DNA of 64,000 nucleotides from Rhizophlyctis rosea (GCA_027596075.1 JADGJC010000022.1:179780-243779); one strand, 5' to 3'. Numbered from the stretch's first letter, positions 1-11,950 are shown. Notes: a model not told the origin generated them from the letters alone. A program made the numbers and translations.

Positions 1-80
1 TTCTTCGTGTATTTACCAACTCCAATGCAGACATTGTACTTCGAACTTTGACGACACCAACCACATCATCAACAAAGACA

Positions 81-1217
81 ATGGGCGCCTCGGGCTCAAC
101 ACAGACACATACCGCAAAAGGTTATCCTCCTGCAGCAATGATCACTGTGCTAACAGGAGGTGAACCGTCGACCACTTGGCGATTCGAGCACAAGTTCAAC
201 AATGCCCGAGACGAGCTCCACCTCTTCCTCAAGGGCAAAGTCGAAAAAACCATGCGGTCCAAGACCTTCGGTCCCGTCGAATCCCGCTGGCGCATCAGCA
301 TCTACTTCCGCCCCAAGAACGGCAGAAAAGAGGCAGCCGTCAGTATACAATGTACGGCGGTGAAGAGCAGCAAGGAGCTGAAGATGGGAAGCAAGTGGTC
401 GAGGGTGGTAAATGTGCTGGAGATTTCGTTGGTGCATCAGGCTTTGAAGGATCTTAGTAAGCGTGCGGAAACTACTAAGGTATTGAAGGGTGGTGGTGAG
501 GATTTGGGTACTGGGTGGAAGTTCTCCATGGCGGAGTTTGAAGAATATCTATCTCCTGAGGGTTCGTTGACGGTGAAGGTCAAGGTGGAATGGGAATCAG
601 CTCCCAGCTACGTCGAAAGGCCAGCGTTTTCCTTCCCTTTCAACTACCTCCTGTTCAACAAGCTCCTCGCCGATGTGACTCTCCGTGTCCGTGACCCATC
701 CTCCACCGATCAAGGTACAGACCTACCCGCCCACAAAGTCGTCCTAGCAAGTCGAAGCGAGTACTTCCGGGCTGTCTTCTCCAGCAGCCTAACCGGCTCA
801 ACCACCACAACCCCAACCGACAAACCCACCCCCACCACCCCCATAACCCTCGACTTAACCGAATTCCCCCTGCCCACAATCAACTCCCTCCTCGAATTCA
901 TGTACTGCAACTACCTAACCCAGCACCAACCAACCGACCTAACCTCCCGCCTCGACCTCATCCGCGCGGCAGACTACTACCAAATGGAAGATTTACATCT
1001 CCTGGCCGCGAATCAAATTATCGAGAAGGATTTGAACATGTTGACGGCGATGAGGATTGGGAGTTGGGCGAATATGTATCGGGGGGTGTGTGGGGTTTTG
1101 GCGGATAAGGTGAAGGAGTATGTTGCTGCGAGGTGGGATGAGTTTATGAGGAGTGAGGAGTTTAGGGGGACTGTGAAGGAGTTTGGGGCGGAGGTTGTTT
1201 GTGATATGTATGAGTAG
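81..1217 (+). CDS. MATH-like/BTB-POZ domain protein
   Basis: Intronless ORF of 378 aa from the first ATG at 81; the frame is open further upstream but has no earlier ATG in this window, so an upstream exon cannot be excluded. The N-terminal half (about residues 20-185) resembles a MATH-type beta-sandwich (motifs TTWRFEHKF and SRWRISIYF). The C-terminal half holds a BTB/POZ domain, with LLADVTLRV followed by the signature LPAHKVVLASRSEYFRAVFS. MATH-BTB proteins of the SPOP type are adaptors that bring substrates to Cullin-3 ubiquitin ligases, and that role is inferred here. A low-complexity Ser/Thr/Pro stretch interrupts the BTB domain (about residues 235-260). The coding strand turns from C-rich to G-rich twice along the gene. 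The BTB call is firm, the MATH call moderate. Confidence 0.8.
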   Translation: MGASGSTQTHTAKGYPPAAMITVLTGGEPSTTWRFEHKFNNARDELHLFLKGKVEKTMRSKTFGPVESRWRISIYFRPKNGRKEAAVSIQCTAVKSSKELKMGSKWSRVVNVLEISLVHQALKDLSKRAETTKVLKGGGEDLGTGWKFSMAEFEEYLSPEGSLTVKVKVEWESAPSYVERPAFSFPFNYLLFNKLLADVTLRVRDPSSTDQGTDLPAHKVVLASRSEYFRAVFSSSLTGSTTTTPTDKPTPTTPITLDLTEFPLPTINSLLEFMYCNYLTQHQPTDLTSRLDLIRAADYYQMEDLHLLAANQIIEKDLNMLTAMRIGSWANMYRGVCGVLADKVKEYVAARWDEFMRSEEFRGTVKEFGAEVVCDMYE

Positions 1218-2395
1218 GGGGGTGGGGGGATGGTGGAGGTAAGGTGGGGGGTGTATTTTGGGAGGTGAAGTGGTGAGGGGTCTTTCGGGGTGGTGTCATG
1301 TGTAGTTTCGTACTGCAGAACATGCATTGCACATTCTCGAGTTTTGTTATGTTGATGAAGTCCAAAGAATGATTTGCATCAAGGCCATTTATTGAAGTCG
1401 GTACAGCCACGGCCTATTTGGGTGCAATTGATAGTTTTGGCAAATCCGTTCACCACGCACCCGCCCTCCATTGGTTTTAGGATACCGGCAGTGAGATGCG
1501 ATAGATATGTTCAAATTATTGAATTTCAGTCCAACAAACGGTTAGCGTGACTTGGTTGCGTGCGTGACTTGGTTGCGTGGACCAGCCAGCCGGTCGGAGT
1601 TGTGTTCGGCAGGCCGGACGTATTGGATGGCACAGGTCCGCAATCTCCGATAATTTAGCCGATGCATCTCAAGCAGTCAACCTCCGATATGAGTGTTATT
1701 TTTAGGTAATGAATGATAATCAGGCTTAGCGCGTGGACGTCCGATTGCATTTCTAATCCCAGTCATCACCCCACCTGGGCACACGCATCCGAAAAATCAT
1801 GCCGCCAATGCGATGGTGACGCAACGAGGAATTGTTCCCGATTGAAAAAAGTGTTCTACAATGATGACAAATTGATACTTACAGGAGGGGCCCTTTCATA
1901 TCATGACACGCTTCCACGATATGGGTTCAGACGGACTTCCGGAGTTCCTCCGACACACCCAGCGGGCACAGAGTTTTTCCCCTCCCAGGCTTCCCCCACC
2001 CGTTTTGAATTTTCTCACTTTCGGCCTCTTCCTGGCTTCCATCAATTGCGCAGTTTCGCACTGCACTCTGCCTCTGGCCTCTTCTCATCAATCTCCCTCC
2101 ATCGCAGATTTATGCTGCGCTTTCTGCCCAATTATCTGCTTCCTCGATACACTGTGCGCATACCTAAGCACCCCAATTACAAATCAGCTCACCCTGGTTG
2201 GTGTTCTCGTCGCTTTCTGCTTGTTCTGAGTTTTACTTTTGATAAAGCCTTGGACTGTTTGCCCCTCTAACAAAGGCACAGATCATTACCATCGCTCAAC
2301 TCCAACTTTATTACAGCGCTACCCTCATTGATACTATTTTAGAAACCTATCTCATCAATTGAATTCGTTGTAATACCTTTTTCACGCACCCAACA
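1218..2395. other. intergenic region upstream of the ABCC gene
   Basis: No convincing gene. It holds a tandem duplication of a 17-mer (GCGTGACTTGGTTGCGT at 1545-1561 and 1562-1578). From about 1960 to 2270 the strand is rich in C and T, as expected for a fungal promoter and 5' leader. An ORF at 1713-2270 lies here but looks like composition rather than a protein. Confidence 0.5.
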
Positions 2396-5300
2396 ATGTC
2401 AAATACAACGGACCCTCCTCCCGACAAATCAAAGGACGCATTGATCTCCAACCACACACTCACCCAATCCACCGATGACGTCGCGGCGAAGAAGAAGAAA
2501 CCGGTGAAGCTTCCCAAAAATTGGGGCCCCGAACATGAGATACCCTCCGAAACATCCAACATCTTTTCGAGACTCACCTTCACCTGGCTCGACCCCGTCT
2601 TCCGCGTCGGATACCGGCAACCCCTCCAATCAGAAGATCTATGGCACCTTACATCAGGCTGGAATGTCAAAAATCTTCACGCCCTTTTCAACGCAAAGTG
2701 GGAGGAAGAACTCCAGCTTGTTCGCGATGGGAAGAAGGAGAAGGCCTCGCTTGGGAGAGCAATGTTCCGTGCATGGCTTTTGAGATCCGGTCCTGTCGGT
2801 TTCGTCAAGTTCATCTCTGACATGGCTACTATTCTTAGTCCGTTTATCGTGAAGTACATTCTGGCGTACGTCCAGGAGAGTAGGGCAATTGCTGCGTATA
2901 ACTCTGCCAACCCTACGGCGGAGCGTGCATTGCCGTCGCTAGCTCAGGGCATTGGCTATGCAATAGCACTTTTCGTCGTATCGGAGATTGGCACCATCAC
3001 TTTGGCAAACTACTTCCAGGTATGATGCGTTACCAGCACTGTGTCCTTTGTCATGTTCTGATCATTTTGTTATTGTCATAGGTCGTGACCACTCAGGGCA
3101 TGGCTATGCGTGGAGCCCTTACGGCTGCTATCTATCGGAAATCCCTTACCCTTTCGGCACTCTCTCGCCAAGATTTCAGCTCAGGGAAGGTCATGACCAT
3201 GGTGGCTACCGACACCCAAAGAGTTGAACAGTTCATGACATTCATGCACATCATCTGGGTACGTCTCCACAAACAAGCACTTGGATTTGCAATGTCATTC
3301 CTCATTCTGGTTTTTTTCTTCTGCAGTCCGCACCAGTACAAATCATCATCATCACCATCTTCCTTTGCGTCCAACTCGGCTGGCCCGCGCTCCTCGGCAT
3401 CGGAGTCCTCGTCCTATCCACCCCCCTCCAAATGTATCTCATGAAAATCCTTTCCGAAATCCGACGAAGCGTCGCCCCCATCACCGACTCCCGCGTCAAG
3501 CTCACCCAAGAAATCCTCCAAGGCATCCGCGTCATCAAGTTCTTCGCATGGGAATCCTCCTTCGTCGAAAAGATCGAAGCCATCAGGAAGAAAGAAATGA
3601 GACAGGTGTTCCGCCGCTCGTTCTTGAACGCCTTCGTGACGGCTATTGCGTTCGCCCTTCCTATCTTTGCGGCCTCGATTTCGATTGTTATCTATGGTGT
3701 GAATAACCCGCTGGACCCGACGAAGATATTCCCTGCGTTGACGTGGTTTACGCTTCTTCGGTTCCCACTTATGTTCCTTCCTATGCTTATTGTTAACATG
3801 GCGGACATGAGAGTAGCTGTGAAGCGTATTGGGGACATGCTTACCGCCAATGAGTTGGACCCTCAGCCACCGGTGGATAGGGAGTTGATGCATGCTATTG
3901 TGGTGGAGGATGGGGAGTTTGTGTGGGAGACGAAGCCGGAGGAGGAGAAGGCGGTGGATAAGAAGGACGTTAAGAAGAAGAAGAGCGATGAGAAGGTTAA
4001 GAAGGGGAAGGATGCTGGGGTTGATGAGATCAAGGTTGGCGAGGGCTCGCAAGCTGAATCATCGGGATCGGATAGCTCCACTAAAGTCGACACCGAACTC
4101 ACCGCCACCGGCAAACCGGAAAAAGTCATCACCACCGGCAGCCTCCGCAACATCAACCTCCACATCCCCCACGGCTCCCTCACCGCCGTCGTCGGCGCCG
4201 TCGGATCGGGCAAATCCTCCCTCCTCTCCGCCCTCGTCGGCGAAATGAAGCGTAAATCCGGTCACATCGCTTTCGGCGGCACCATGGGTTACGCTCCTCA
4301 ACAAGCCTGGATCCAGAACGCCTCGTTGAGAGAGAACGTCACCTTCGGAAGGGAATGGGACGAAGAACGCTACTGGAATGCCATCCGATGCGCAGCCCTA
4401 GAACGCGACTTAGAAGTCCTAGAAAGCGGCGACATGACCATGATTGGCGAACGAGGCATCAACCTCTCCGGCGGGCAAAAACAACGCGTCAACATCGCTC
4501 GCGTAATGTACTTCAACCCCGATATCGTCCTCCTCGACGATCCTCTCAGCGCTGTTGATGCGCATGTTGGGCGGTACCTTTTCGAAGAATGTATTACGGG
4601 TTCGTTGAATGGCAAGACGAGGATACTTGTGACTCACCAGTTGCATTTTTTGCCGAGGGTTGATTGGGTTCTTGTCATGAAGGATGGGGAGGTTGCGGAG
4701 AGTGGGACGTATGCGGAGTTGATGGGGAATGATGGGGAGTTTGCGGCGCTTATGAGGGGGTATGGGGGGGTTGAGTGTGAGACGGAGAGGGGGGGGGAGT
4801 GTTGCGGAGAAGGAGAAGGAGGCGGATGCTGCTGAGGGGGATGTTGCGGGGATTGTTACTACTGAAGCTGCTGCAGCGACGAAGGCTGCTGCCCCTGCTG
4901 GTCGGGGTGTTTCTGCTCCTGGGAAGGCGTTGATGACTACGGAGGAACGGGCGACTGGGAGTGTTAAGGCGGGTGTTTGGTGGGCGTATGCTAAAGCCGC
5001 AGGTTCGACCTTCTACCTGGGACTCTTCCTCTCCCTACTCCTCCTCCAAATCACCCGTGTAGGCAACGATTACTGGCTCGTCGTTTGGACCAACCTCAAG
5101 ATCAACGGGTTCTCTCAGGGCGCCTATGTTGGAACTTACTGGGCGTGGGGTGTGGGGCAAGCCGTTGCCACCTATCTTTTCGGTCTCTTCTTCGCGTTCA
5201 AGGGAGTTCGCGCAGCCCGCACACTCCACCACGACGCTGCCCGCCGTATCCTCAACGCCCCCGTCCGCTTCTACGACACCACCCCCCTCGGCCGTATCAT

Positions 5301-6813
5301 CAACCGCTTCAGTAAAGACATGGACGGCCTCGACAACACCATTGCCGACTCGTTCCGCATGTTTACTATCACGCTCGCTGGTTCCATCTCCACCTTCATC
5401 CTCATCATCTACGCTACACCGTGGTTCGCGGCCGTTTTGGCGCCCGTGATGGTGGCGTATTACTTTGTGCAGAAGATTTATCGGAGTGTTAGTCGGGAGT
5501 TGAAGCGTGTTGATTCGTTGACGCGGAGTCCGCTTTATGCGCATGTTGGGGAGACGTTGACGGGGTTGCCGACTATTCGGGCGTATCGGGATCAGGAGCG
5601 GTTCGTGGCGGTCAATGACTCCATGATCGATACCAACAACTCGCCGTATTACCTGCTTGTCTCTGCGCAGCGGTGGTTGTCGGTTCGGTTAGAATCGTTG
5701 GGAGCGCTTTTAGTGTTTTGCGCGGCGGCGTTTGGCGTTGCGTCTCGGACGAATGAGAATATCAGTACGGCGCTCTTGGGGTTGTCGTTGAGTTATGCGT
5801 TGCAGGTTACGGGGACGTTGAACTGGTGCGTCCGCCAATTCACGGAAACGGAAGTTGCTATGAATGCTGTTGAGCGTGTTGAAGATTATGCGTATCATTT
5901 GGAGGTTGAGGCGGAGTATGGGCCGCTTGCGGGGGGTGTTGGGAAGAGTGTTGTTGAGATTGAGAAGATGGGGTGGCCTAGGACGGGGAAGATTGAAGCG
6001 AGGGATGTAGTGATGAAGTATGCGGAGGATTTGCCGGCTGTGTTGAAGGGTGTTAGTTTTGAGATTGGGGATGGGGAGAAGGTGGGGGTTGTTGGACGGA
6101 CGGGGAGTGGGAAGAGTTCGTTGATGGTTGCGCTTTTTAGGATGGTTGAGTTGGCGGGTGGGGAGGTTGTTATTGATGGGGTTGATGCGGCGAGTATTCC
6201 GTTGAAGAGTTTGAGGGGTGGGTTGAGTATTATTCCTCAAGACCCTGTTGTGTTTTCCGGTACGGTACGGTCGAACTTGGACCCGTTCTCGGTTTATGAT
6301 GATGGGGCTATTTGGGATGCGTTGGAGAGGGCTGGGTTGAAGGAGAGGGTTGTGAAGGAGGGGAAGGGGTTGGAGATGGGTGTTACGGAGGGTGGAGAGA
6401 ATTTGAGTGTGGGTCAGAGACAGTTGTTGTGTCTTGCACGGGCGATGTTGAAGAAGCCGAAGATTTTGGTGTTGGATGAGGCGACGGCGAATATTGATTA
6501 TGAGACGGATGCGGTTATTCAGAAGGTTTTGAGGAGGGACTTTGAGGGTGTTACTGTTGTGACTATTGCGCATCGTTTGGTATGTATCTTTTGCTTGGTT
6601 GTATCATCAGTTGCAACAGTTGGCTTATATGTTTTTGCAACTTTACAGAACACCATTATCGACTATGACCGTGTCATGGTTCTGAGCGCGGGGGAGATTG
6701 TTGAGTACAACTCGCCGAAGCAGCTGTTGAATTTGGAGGGGGGCAAGTTCCGGGCTATGGTTGATGAGACGGGTCCCGTCAATGCTGAGTTGTTGAGGAA
6801 TTTGGCGAAATGA
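2396..6813 (+). CDS. MRP-type (ABCC) multidrug/organic-anion ABC transporter, frame broken in a G run
   Basis: Full-size half-repeated ABC exporter of about 1405 aa with exons 2396-3019, 3082-3258, 3327-6579 and 6649-6813. There is no TMD0; the protein starts with a short cytosolic lead and TFTWLDPVF, as in Yor1/ABCC4-like proteins. NBD1 shows Walker A GAVGSGKSS, signature LSGGQKQR and Walker B VLLDDPLSAVD. NBD2 shows GRTGSGKSS, LSVGQRQL and LVLDEATANID, then the H-loop TIAHRL. The second membrane domain follows the linker (about 5000-5900). The family pumps conjugates, drugs or peptides out of the cytosol at the plasma or vacuolar membrane. Oddity: between the two halves the frame shifts by one base, at or near nine consecutive G (4789-4797), inside a charged linker. 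Removing one G restores one continuous protein. This may be a sequencing or assembly error, a real mutation, or a small intron. Confidence 0.88.
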
Positions 6814-7294
6814 GGGGTATCAGGCGACTGTATGTAGAGATGGGTTGGAATGAGGTTATAAGTTATGCTTGGTGTAGTGAATGTATGTAGTATCAAGTCT
6901 TCTTTTCATTGTATATATGAACAATGTAGTATCCTTCTGTGTCACTTGAATTTGTTGCGTGATGTTATTTTCAAAAGATGGTCATTTGTAGAGCAGGATC
7001 CATGACACTGATGTGAAGCGGAAAACGGTAGGTTATGAATCCTTTTGATACAAGGGGATATCGTACATTCCAATCAATCCGCCCACAGCACCAAACGGTT
7101 CACCTCCTCCCAAACTTCCCATCAACCCCACCAGCAAAAACCCCGTTCCCACTGCTCGTTCCCACTGCTCCCCAAACCCACAAACCCCCTCCGTAATTCT
7201 CTCCCTAACACCCTTCAGCACGCTCTTCAGCTTGCTCCCCGCACTCGGCTACCACGCACCCATCAAAGACCACACTCTCCGTAGCCAAAGCTAA
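6814..7294. other. 3' flank of ABCC gene, no firm gene
   Basis: Contains the 3' end of the transporter transcript (AT-rich to about 7020). On the minus strand a 7033-7280 reading frame ends in a glycine-rich hydrophobic tail (TGFLLVGLMGSLGGG, then FGAVGGLIGMYD). It has a possible acceptor at its start but no first exon that I can find. It could be the last exon of a small membrane protein or chance. Confidence 0.3.
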
Positions 7295-7932
7295 CTAAGC
7301 GGCGACACTGATGAGGCTTTTCGCCAACTTCCGCTCCAATCGGGCCTCCCAAGGTGCATCCGATTCATCTAACCTGTCCAAGAAGTCGCTGATCAAGTAC
7401 ACCGCATTTTCAAGGGTACCAAATTCATCCAAGTACACCTTCAACTGTTCCTCCGGCAAAGTATGATTCTGCAGCCCCGTCACGATTTCCCTAGTCATCA
7501 CAACTCCGATGACCACTATAGCATTCGGGCCACGCTCCGCAACTTGTTGGTCAATGTAGGCGCGATAGCATTTGTTTTTGTGAAGGAGGTAAGTGGCTTC
7601 GTCGGGTGAATAGCGGCATCCGCACGGGAAAAGTTCGGCTGGTCTCCTTGAACTGAGGTAGGAGGTGATTGGGGTCGAATTCTCATGTGAGGCTTGGTAA
7701 GACATTTTTGATTTGCGGAAGAACTCACAGCCAGAGGGAGGTTGCTAATTGTGTGCCGCGTATTGTTGGAATTATGGGAATCTGAGTGCAACAAGTTCTC
7801 GAGAAAAGCATTCCATGGACGTCGATCACTCACAATCATGTCGATCAGGCGGATAGGGTCCAACGGCACGCGAAGCTGCGAAGTTAATTGATTGATGTGC
7901 GACTTCTTCTCACTTAACCATTTGGCTTCCAT
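7295..7932 (-). CDS. small unknown protein with CGC / LLHKNKC motif (paralog of 9.5-9.9 kb)
   Basis: I do not recognise the family. The preferred model has two exons, 7729-7932 and 7295-7681 (minus strand), joined in phase by a 47-nt intron to give 196 aa. A shorter intronless start at 7705 (136 aa) is also open. The distinctive stretch is PCGCRYSPDEATYLLHKNKC, whose three Cys and one His could bind a metal. A conserved C-terminal helix region follows with YLDEFGTLENAVYLISDFLDR. Support that it is real comes from a second, diverged copy 2 kb away (9504-9897) that keeps exactly these motifs. No signal peptide or membrane segment is visible. Confidence 0.6.
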
Positions 7933-9503
7933 CTTTTCATTGGGAGAGTCTCACATTCTGATCTTAGTACCGTTGATGTATGCCCTTTCAATCCACAATT
8001 TCATATGCATTTCATGATTCCAACTTCGCACCACATCTGATTTCTCTCCTTCACGCATGATTATGCAGCTTCAGTGCAAAGCTCACACCCATGTGAGCGG
8101 GGTGAAGTGGTCATGCAATCGTGGATGGATTTGCTATTTCACATGGTGCTCTGTTCGGACATAGAAGGTAAGGAATGTGTTTTGCAAAGCATACACAGAT
8201 ATTTGTACTTCGTTGCAGGTGCGACATGCGATGATGGTCTTGCTCAGCCATCAACACTATAAGCCCTATATTCTATATCGTCCGTCTCCCAATTTGCCGG
8301 CGCCGTACATTTATTGAGATGCCACCGTTGTTCACGACGACATCTCTCCTGATCACTCCAAACTCCTCAACAGACCGACTCAACTCCCTGCCTCTACCCC
8401 TCCTCAGTCACACAACCTTTCCCTCTCCCCCTCCAAATCATACCCTCACTCCACTTGGACGACTGGAAATCGGTAACCATCCGGGCGGGATGATGGCAGG
8501 CGCCTCCTTTGTGGGTTTGAGTGGTTTGGTCGTGGGGGGTATGTACTGTGAAGCCCTGTCAAAACCAACCCACCACTCGTACCACGCAACCTCAAGTCAC
8601 GATATGTCCTCGTTCAATATGCCTTGGGATGACGGCACCGAAGCCAGCTCCATCAAAGTCCCCAACACTCATAGAAGTCTGCGGATCATACCCCTTCCTT
8701 CATGCTTGAACAGGAAGTCAATTCAAAAAGAGCTCTTCCATTTCAAGTTTCTGTGTGATTCGTAAATGGCGCAGTTTGTTTATCAGCGGCCCATGGTTGT
8801 TTATTAGAGATTTTCAGGGCGTTTGATGTCCGTTCAAAAGTTTTCAAATGGAGTGGGATGTCCTTCCAGATGTTTGCTGAGAGGTTTCTTCTCTTTCATT
8901 CACGTAATCATTTAGTCATCCTATATGGCTGCCCTCGCAATGGTAAGCTCATTGAACGTCCTGAACAGGATTCAGGTGTAGTAGCGGATACTAGGATAGT
9001 GCGGATCTTGACATATCATTTTGCTCAACAATTCGCTTCAAGTGGTGACCGGTGAGTAGCAGCAGTCAACGACCGCAGGAATGATGTGTCAACCTTCCAA
9101 TGGTGGACACCCTTCCCGCTTTTGGAAGGCAATAACTCTTGTGAATGTGGCCATTCGACTGCGAGATGATGGCCTCATTCAACGTTCATCATTGGCACTC
9201 GCGCTGAATATCGATGATTTGAGGTCCATGACTTTGCAAAGTCCTGGACTGGGGTCAAGAATCCATGCGAAGCAATCTGTGTTGATTGTAAACTGCAAAC
9301 AATTTATTTACACATTTTGCCATGACGCCCTTGACGCAGAGTGCGGTCTTCGTTCGGTCTTCGTTCCATTCCCTTGAGGTGGAAACTTCCTTGAACATGC
9401 GTAAGGACCAATGTCCTGATCAATATGGGGAAGAATGCAGCACTTGCAGCAAAATGTTATGGAGCAAGTCGCCATTTGTGATAATGTACTTACTATTGTC
9501 AAA
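7933..9503. other. gene-poor interval between paralogs
   Basis: No gene I can support. Several short ORFs occur (for example a proline-rich one at 8319-8765) but none has a recognisable domain, codon signature or splice support. The spacing suggests it was opened up by repeat insertion after duplication of the flanking paralogs. Confidence 0.4.
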
Positions 9504-9897
9504 TCAAGCTGCAGAATTGATGACTGCCTTTGCTCTCTTCTGCATCTCCTTAGCCAAGTCAGGGCGAAGCCTTATCAACTGCCCATCAGACCTATCTAAA
9601 TAATTGCTGATGAGGTAGATGGCGTTTTGAATGGTCCCAAATTCATCAAGGTATTCCTTCACAGTATGGTCGGGCAAGGCCCCGCTTCGTAGATCCTCCA
9701 CAATCTCTCTGTGTCATTACTGGTCCGAGGGGGATGACAGTGCCGGGCCCAAGCGGGCCATGTTCTGCAATGTTTTGACGGATTTTGACGAGATCACATT
9801 GATTTTTGTGAAGGAGGAAGTCCACGGAGGTGGGTGAGAGGGTGCAACCGCATGGCAGAGTTTCGCTGATTGGACCAATACAACTGACATGACTTGC
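9504..9897 (-). pseudogene. decayed paralog of the 7.3-7.9 kb gene
   Basis: Reading the minus strand from about 9897, one frame gives an ASH lead, then PCGC, SPTSVDFLLHKNQC, and ends with VMTQ. These match the neighbour's ASH, PCGC, LLHKNKC and VMTREIV in order. At about 9707-9714 one extra base throws the frame. In the shifted frame the match resumes as REIVEDLRSGALPDHTVKEYLDEFGT, then AIYLISNYLDR, to a stop at 9504. There is no usable start codon and I find no counterpart of the neighbour's first exon. A single-base frameshift plus a missing 5' part makes this a pseudogene, unless a splice event I cannot see repairs it. Confidence 0.65.
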
Positions 9898-10730
9898 ATG
9901 GACTGTAAATGGACACGTAGTTCATGATCGAACTGTTCTCAAACCATCGAATTCCAGTGCAATCGATGCATGAGCTATAATGAGCGTCACTCAACAAAAA
10001 CCTTCTGAAAACGCATTAAAACGCAGGAGGCTGCCCTCCGAAAGGTTCCAATTATGCTGTTTACAGCCAATAAACTTGATACTTGGTGCTTTCTGGAACC
10101 ATCCTGAAAACGCTTTAAAAGTGCGTCAGTGCGGACATGGATGGGAAGGGAGCTTGCCGCGATGGCTCCCACACAGCGTACGCGGCGTTCTGAAAAGATT
10201 GACACAACCACACTGGAAGCCTACGAGGCTCCAAGAAAGTCGCAATGCCTTTGAGTTGCATAAAGCCCAATTTACCTCTAGTACCATGTTTACATCTGTA
10301 CTCGATGTAGTATCACTTTCGAAAGTCGACAACGCACTGTCACGCACAGGCCGTAACAGGGTCCACAGTTTCTTGGACCCTGACGGCACAGTTATGTGGC
10401 GTGGCACAAGCCACAAACACGGTCCACCTTTCCCACTGGGATTCTTCGGCGATCCACCTTCCGTTATGGCATGCACACCGTGTGCTCACACATAATCTAC
10501 GTCAACTCCACCTCAGGTCAACATCAATAACGACACCAACATTGGGGCTGGCACCAGATTTTCCCCTGAGTGCCTCGGTGAGTATTCAAAGCTCACACTC
10601 CTTCTGCAGCACGCTCGTCGCTGGCAGCTGCTGGAGTAAGAGCCTTTTTTGAAGACGAGAGTGGTGGTCTTTAAGATAAGTATCAATCCCCAAACCCCTG
10701 CAGCAAACGACTTAGAAGGGAAAGCAAGTA

Positions 10731-10980
10731 GTGTCAGCGTCATGGGGACCTGTGAGTCTACGTCCGTGTAGTTGGCGCCTCGCCCCTCAACCTTCGTCCT
10801 TTTTGAACGGATTTCGCGACTGCTTGCTTGGGGGAGTAGACAGCAAATGTGGATGGTGGGAAAAGCAGATAGTGCTACCGTAACGTCAGCGTCCCGTGAG
10901 TCTACGTCCGTGTAGTCGGCGCCTCACCGGTTGTTGCACGCCTTGCCTTTTTGGACTGATATCGCGGCTGTTTTGCTTGA
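10731..10980. repeat. degenerate tandem duplication, two units of about 100 bp
   Basis: Copy 1 spans about 10731-10830 and copy 2 about 10883-10980. Both contain the core GTGAGTCTACGTCCGTGTAG, then GGCGCCTC, then CCTTTTTG-like and GCTTG motifs in the same order. They are diverged, with a spacer of about 50 bp. Confidence 0.65.
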
Positions 10981-11441
10981 TTGTTTCAAAATCATCATAT
11001 TTGGCAGTGTAAGACTTTGTAATTGACGGATGCTTTCCTCCTTGCAGGGTACCGCGCACCGAAAGAATGAAAAGTTTTCAAGGTAACCCATCTATTTGCC
11101 TCCATTGCTGCCCGCACAAGACCGCTGACTTTATTTCACATCTTTTCACGCACGCATTCTGTCTTCGCTGGCAATGCGTGCTCTTTTGCAAGGCAACCAT
11201 GCTGGTCGGCCTTCGGCATCTGTGCGAGCTCGACCTCTACGCATCTATCCATCCAGCAAAGGTACTCCATCCAAGATGGTATGCAACACGTATCGGTTCC
11301 TGGGTTTGTTGTCGCTCGTCGTTTCACTCGCCCATCTCCCTTCCCGTCAAGCTGGTCGTCCAGCAATTACATACCCTCATACTAACCAACCATCTCTCCG
11401 CGGTCGTTCGCTATAGCAACCACCGCGCACAAGACCCCTGG

Positions 11442-11950
11442 AACCCTCTGTTTTCCGCACCACCCCACATGGTCTTCATGGTTCAGTGTGCTCCGTTTGT
11501 GGAGTCGCACGTCTCGAGATGAATGATCTCAATATGAGGCAGCAGAGAGGCTTTTTGACCTGCGCCTGACGGTCCGTTGAGGGCCCTTGTTTGGGCGAGC
11601 ATGTGCGGCGTTTTTTCTTTCTAGAAACGAATCGAACATCAAGCTTTAACGGCTTCGACCTCATCTCTTCACGATCCGCCTCTGGCCGGGAGCCGTGGGA
11701 TCTCTTGTCTACCCGCTCCGACAATCCTCGATCCACTCCTAGTGGAAAAGGGGTGTTCAAGATAACCGGGAAAACAAGTTTCCCGTGCCAAGACAAGACA
11801 CAGGCGAACCCTCTGATTTTGCAGACCCTCCCCACATGGTCTCATGGTTTGCACCCATCGCGTTCCGGGGTTAGTAGGACGCTGTTAGGACTTTGGACCT
11901 GCACCTTGCGGACCGTAAGGTCCGCTGAGGGCAGCATGTTGCGGGGAGAG
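11442..11950. repeat. diverged direct repeats, copies about 375 bp apart
   Basis: Copy 1 runs about 11442-11612 and copy 2 about 11817-11950. Shared landmarks in the same order are AACCCTCTG, CCCACATGGTCT, TTGACCTGCGCCT versus TTGGACCTGCACCT, and CGTTGAGGGC versus CGCTGAGGGC. Copy 2 also holds a small palindrome, GGACCGTAAGGTCC. Probably remnants of a mobile element; no coding capacity seen. Confidence 0.5.

Noticed and set aside
1713..2270. Plus-strand ORF of 185 aa upstream of ABCC
   Set aside because: No domain; it lies in CT-rich promoter and leader sequence.
5710..6573. Minus-strand ORF of 287 aa inside the ABCC gene
   Set aside because: Its sequence is a run of Asn, Pro, Arg, Leu and His repeats produced by the G-rich third positions of the real plus-strand gene, and it has no domain.
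8319..8765. Pro/Ser/Thr-rich ORF of 148 aa
   Set aside because: Low-complexity start, no recognisable domain, no homologous copy in the window.
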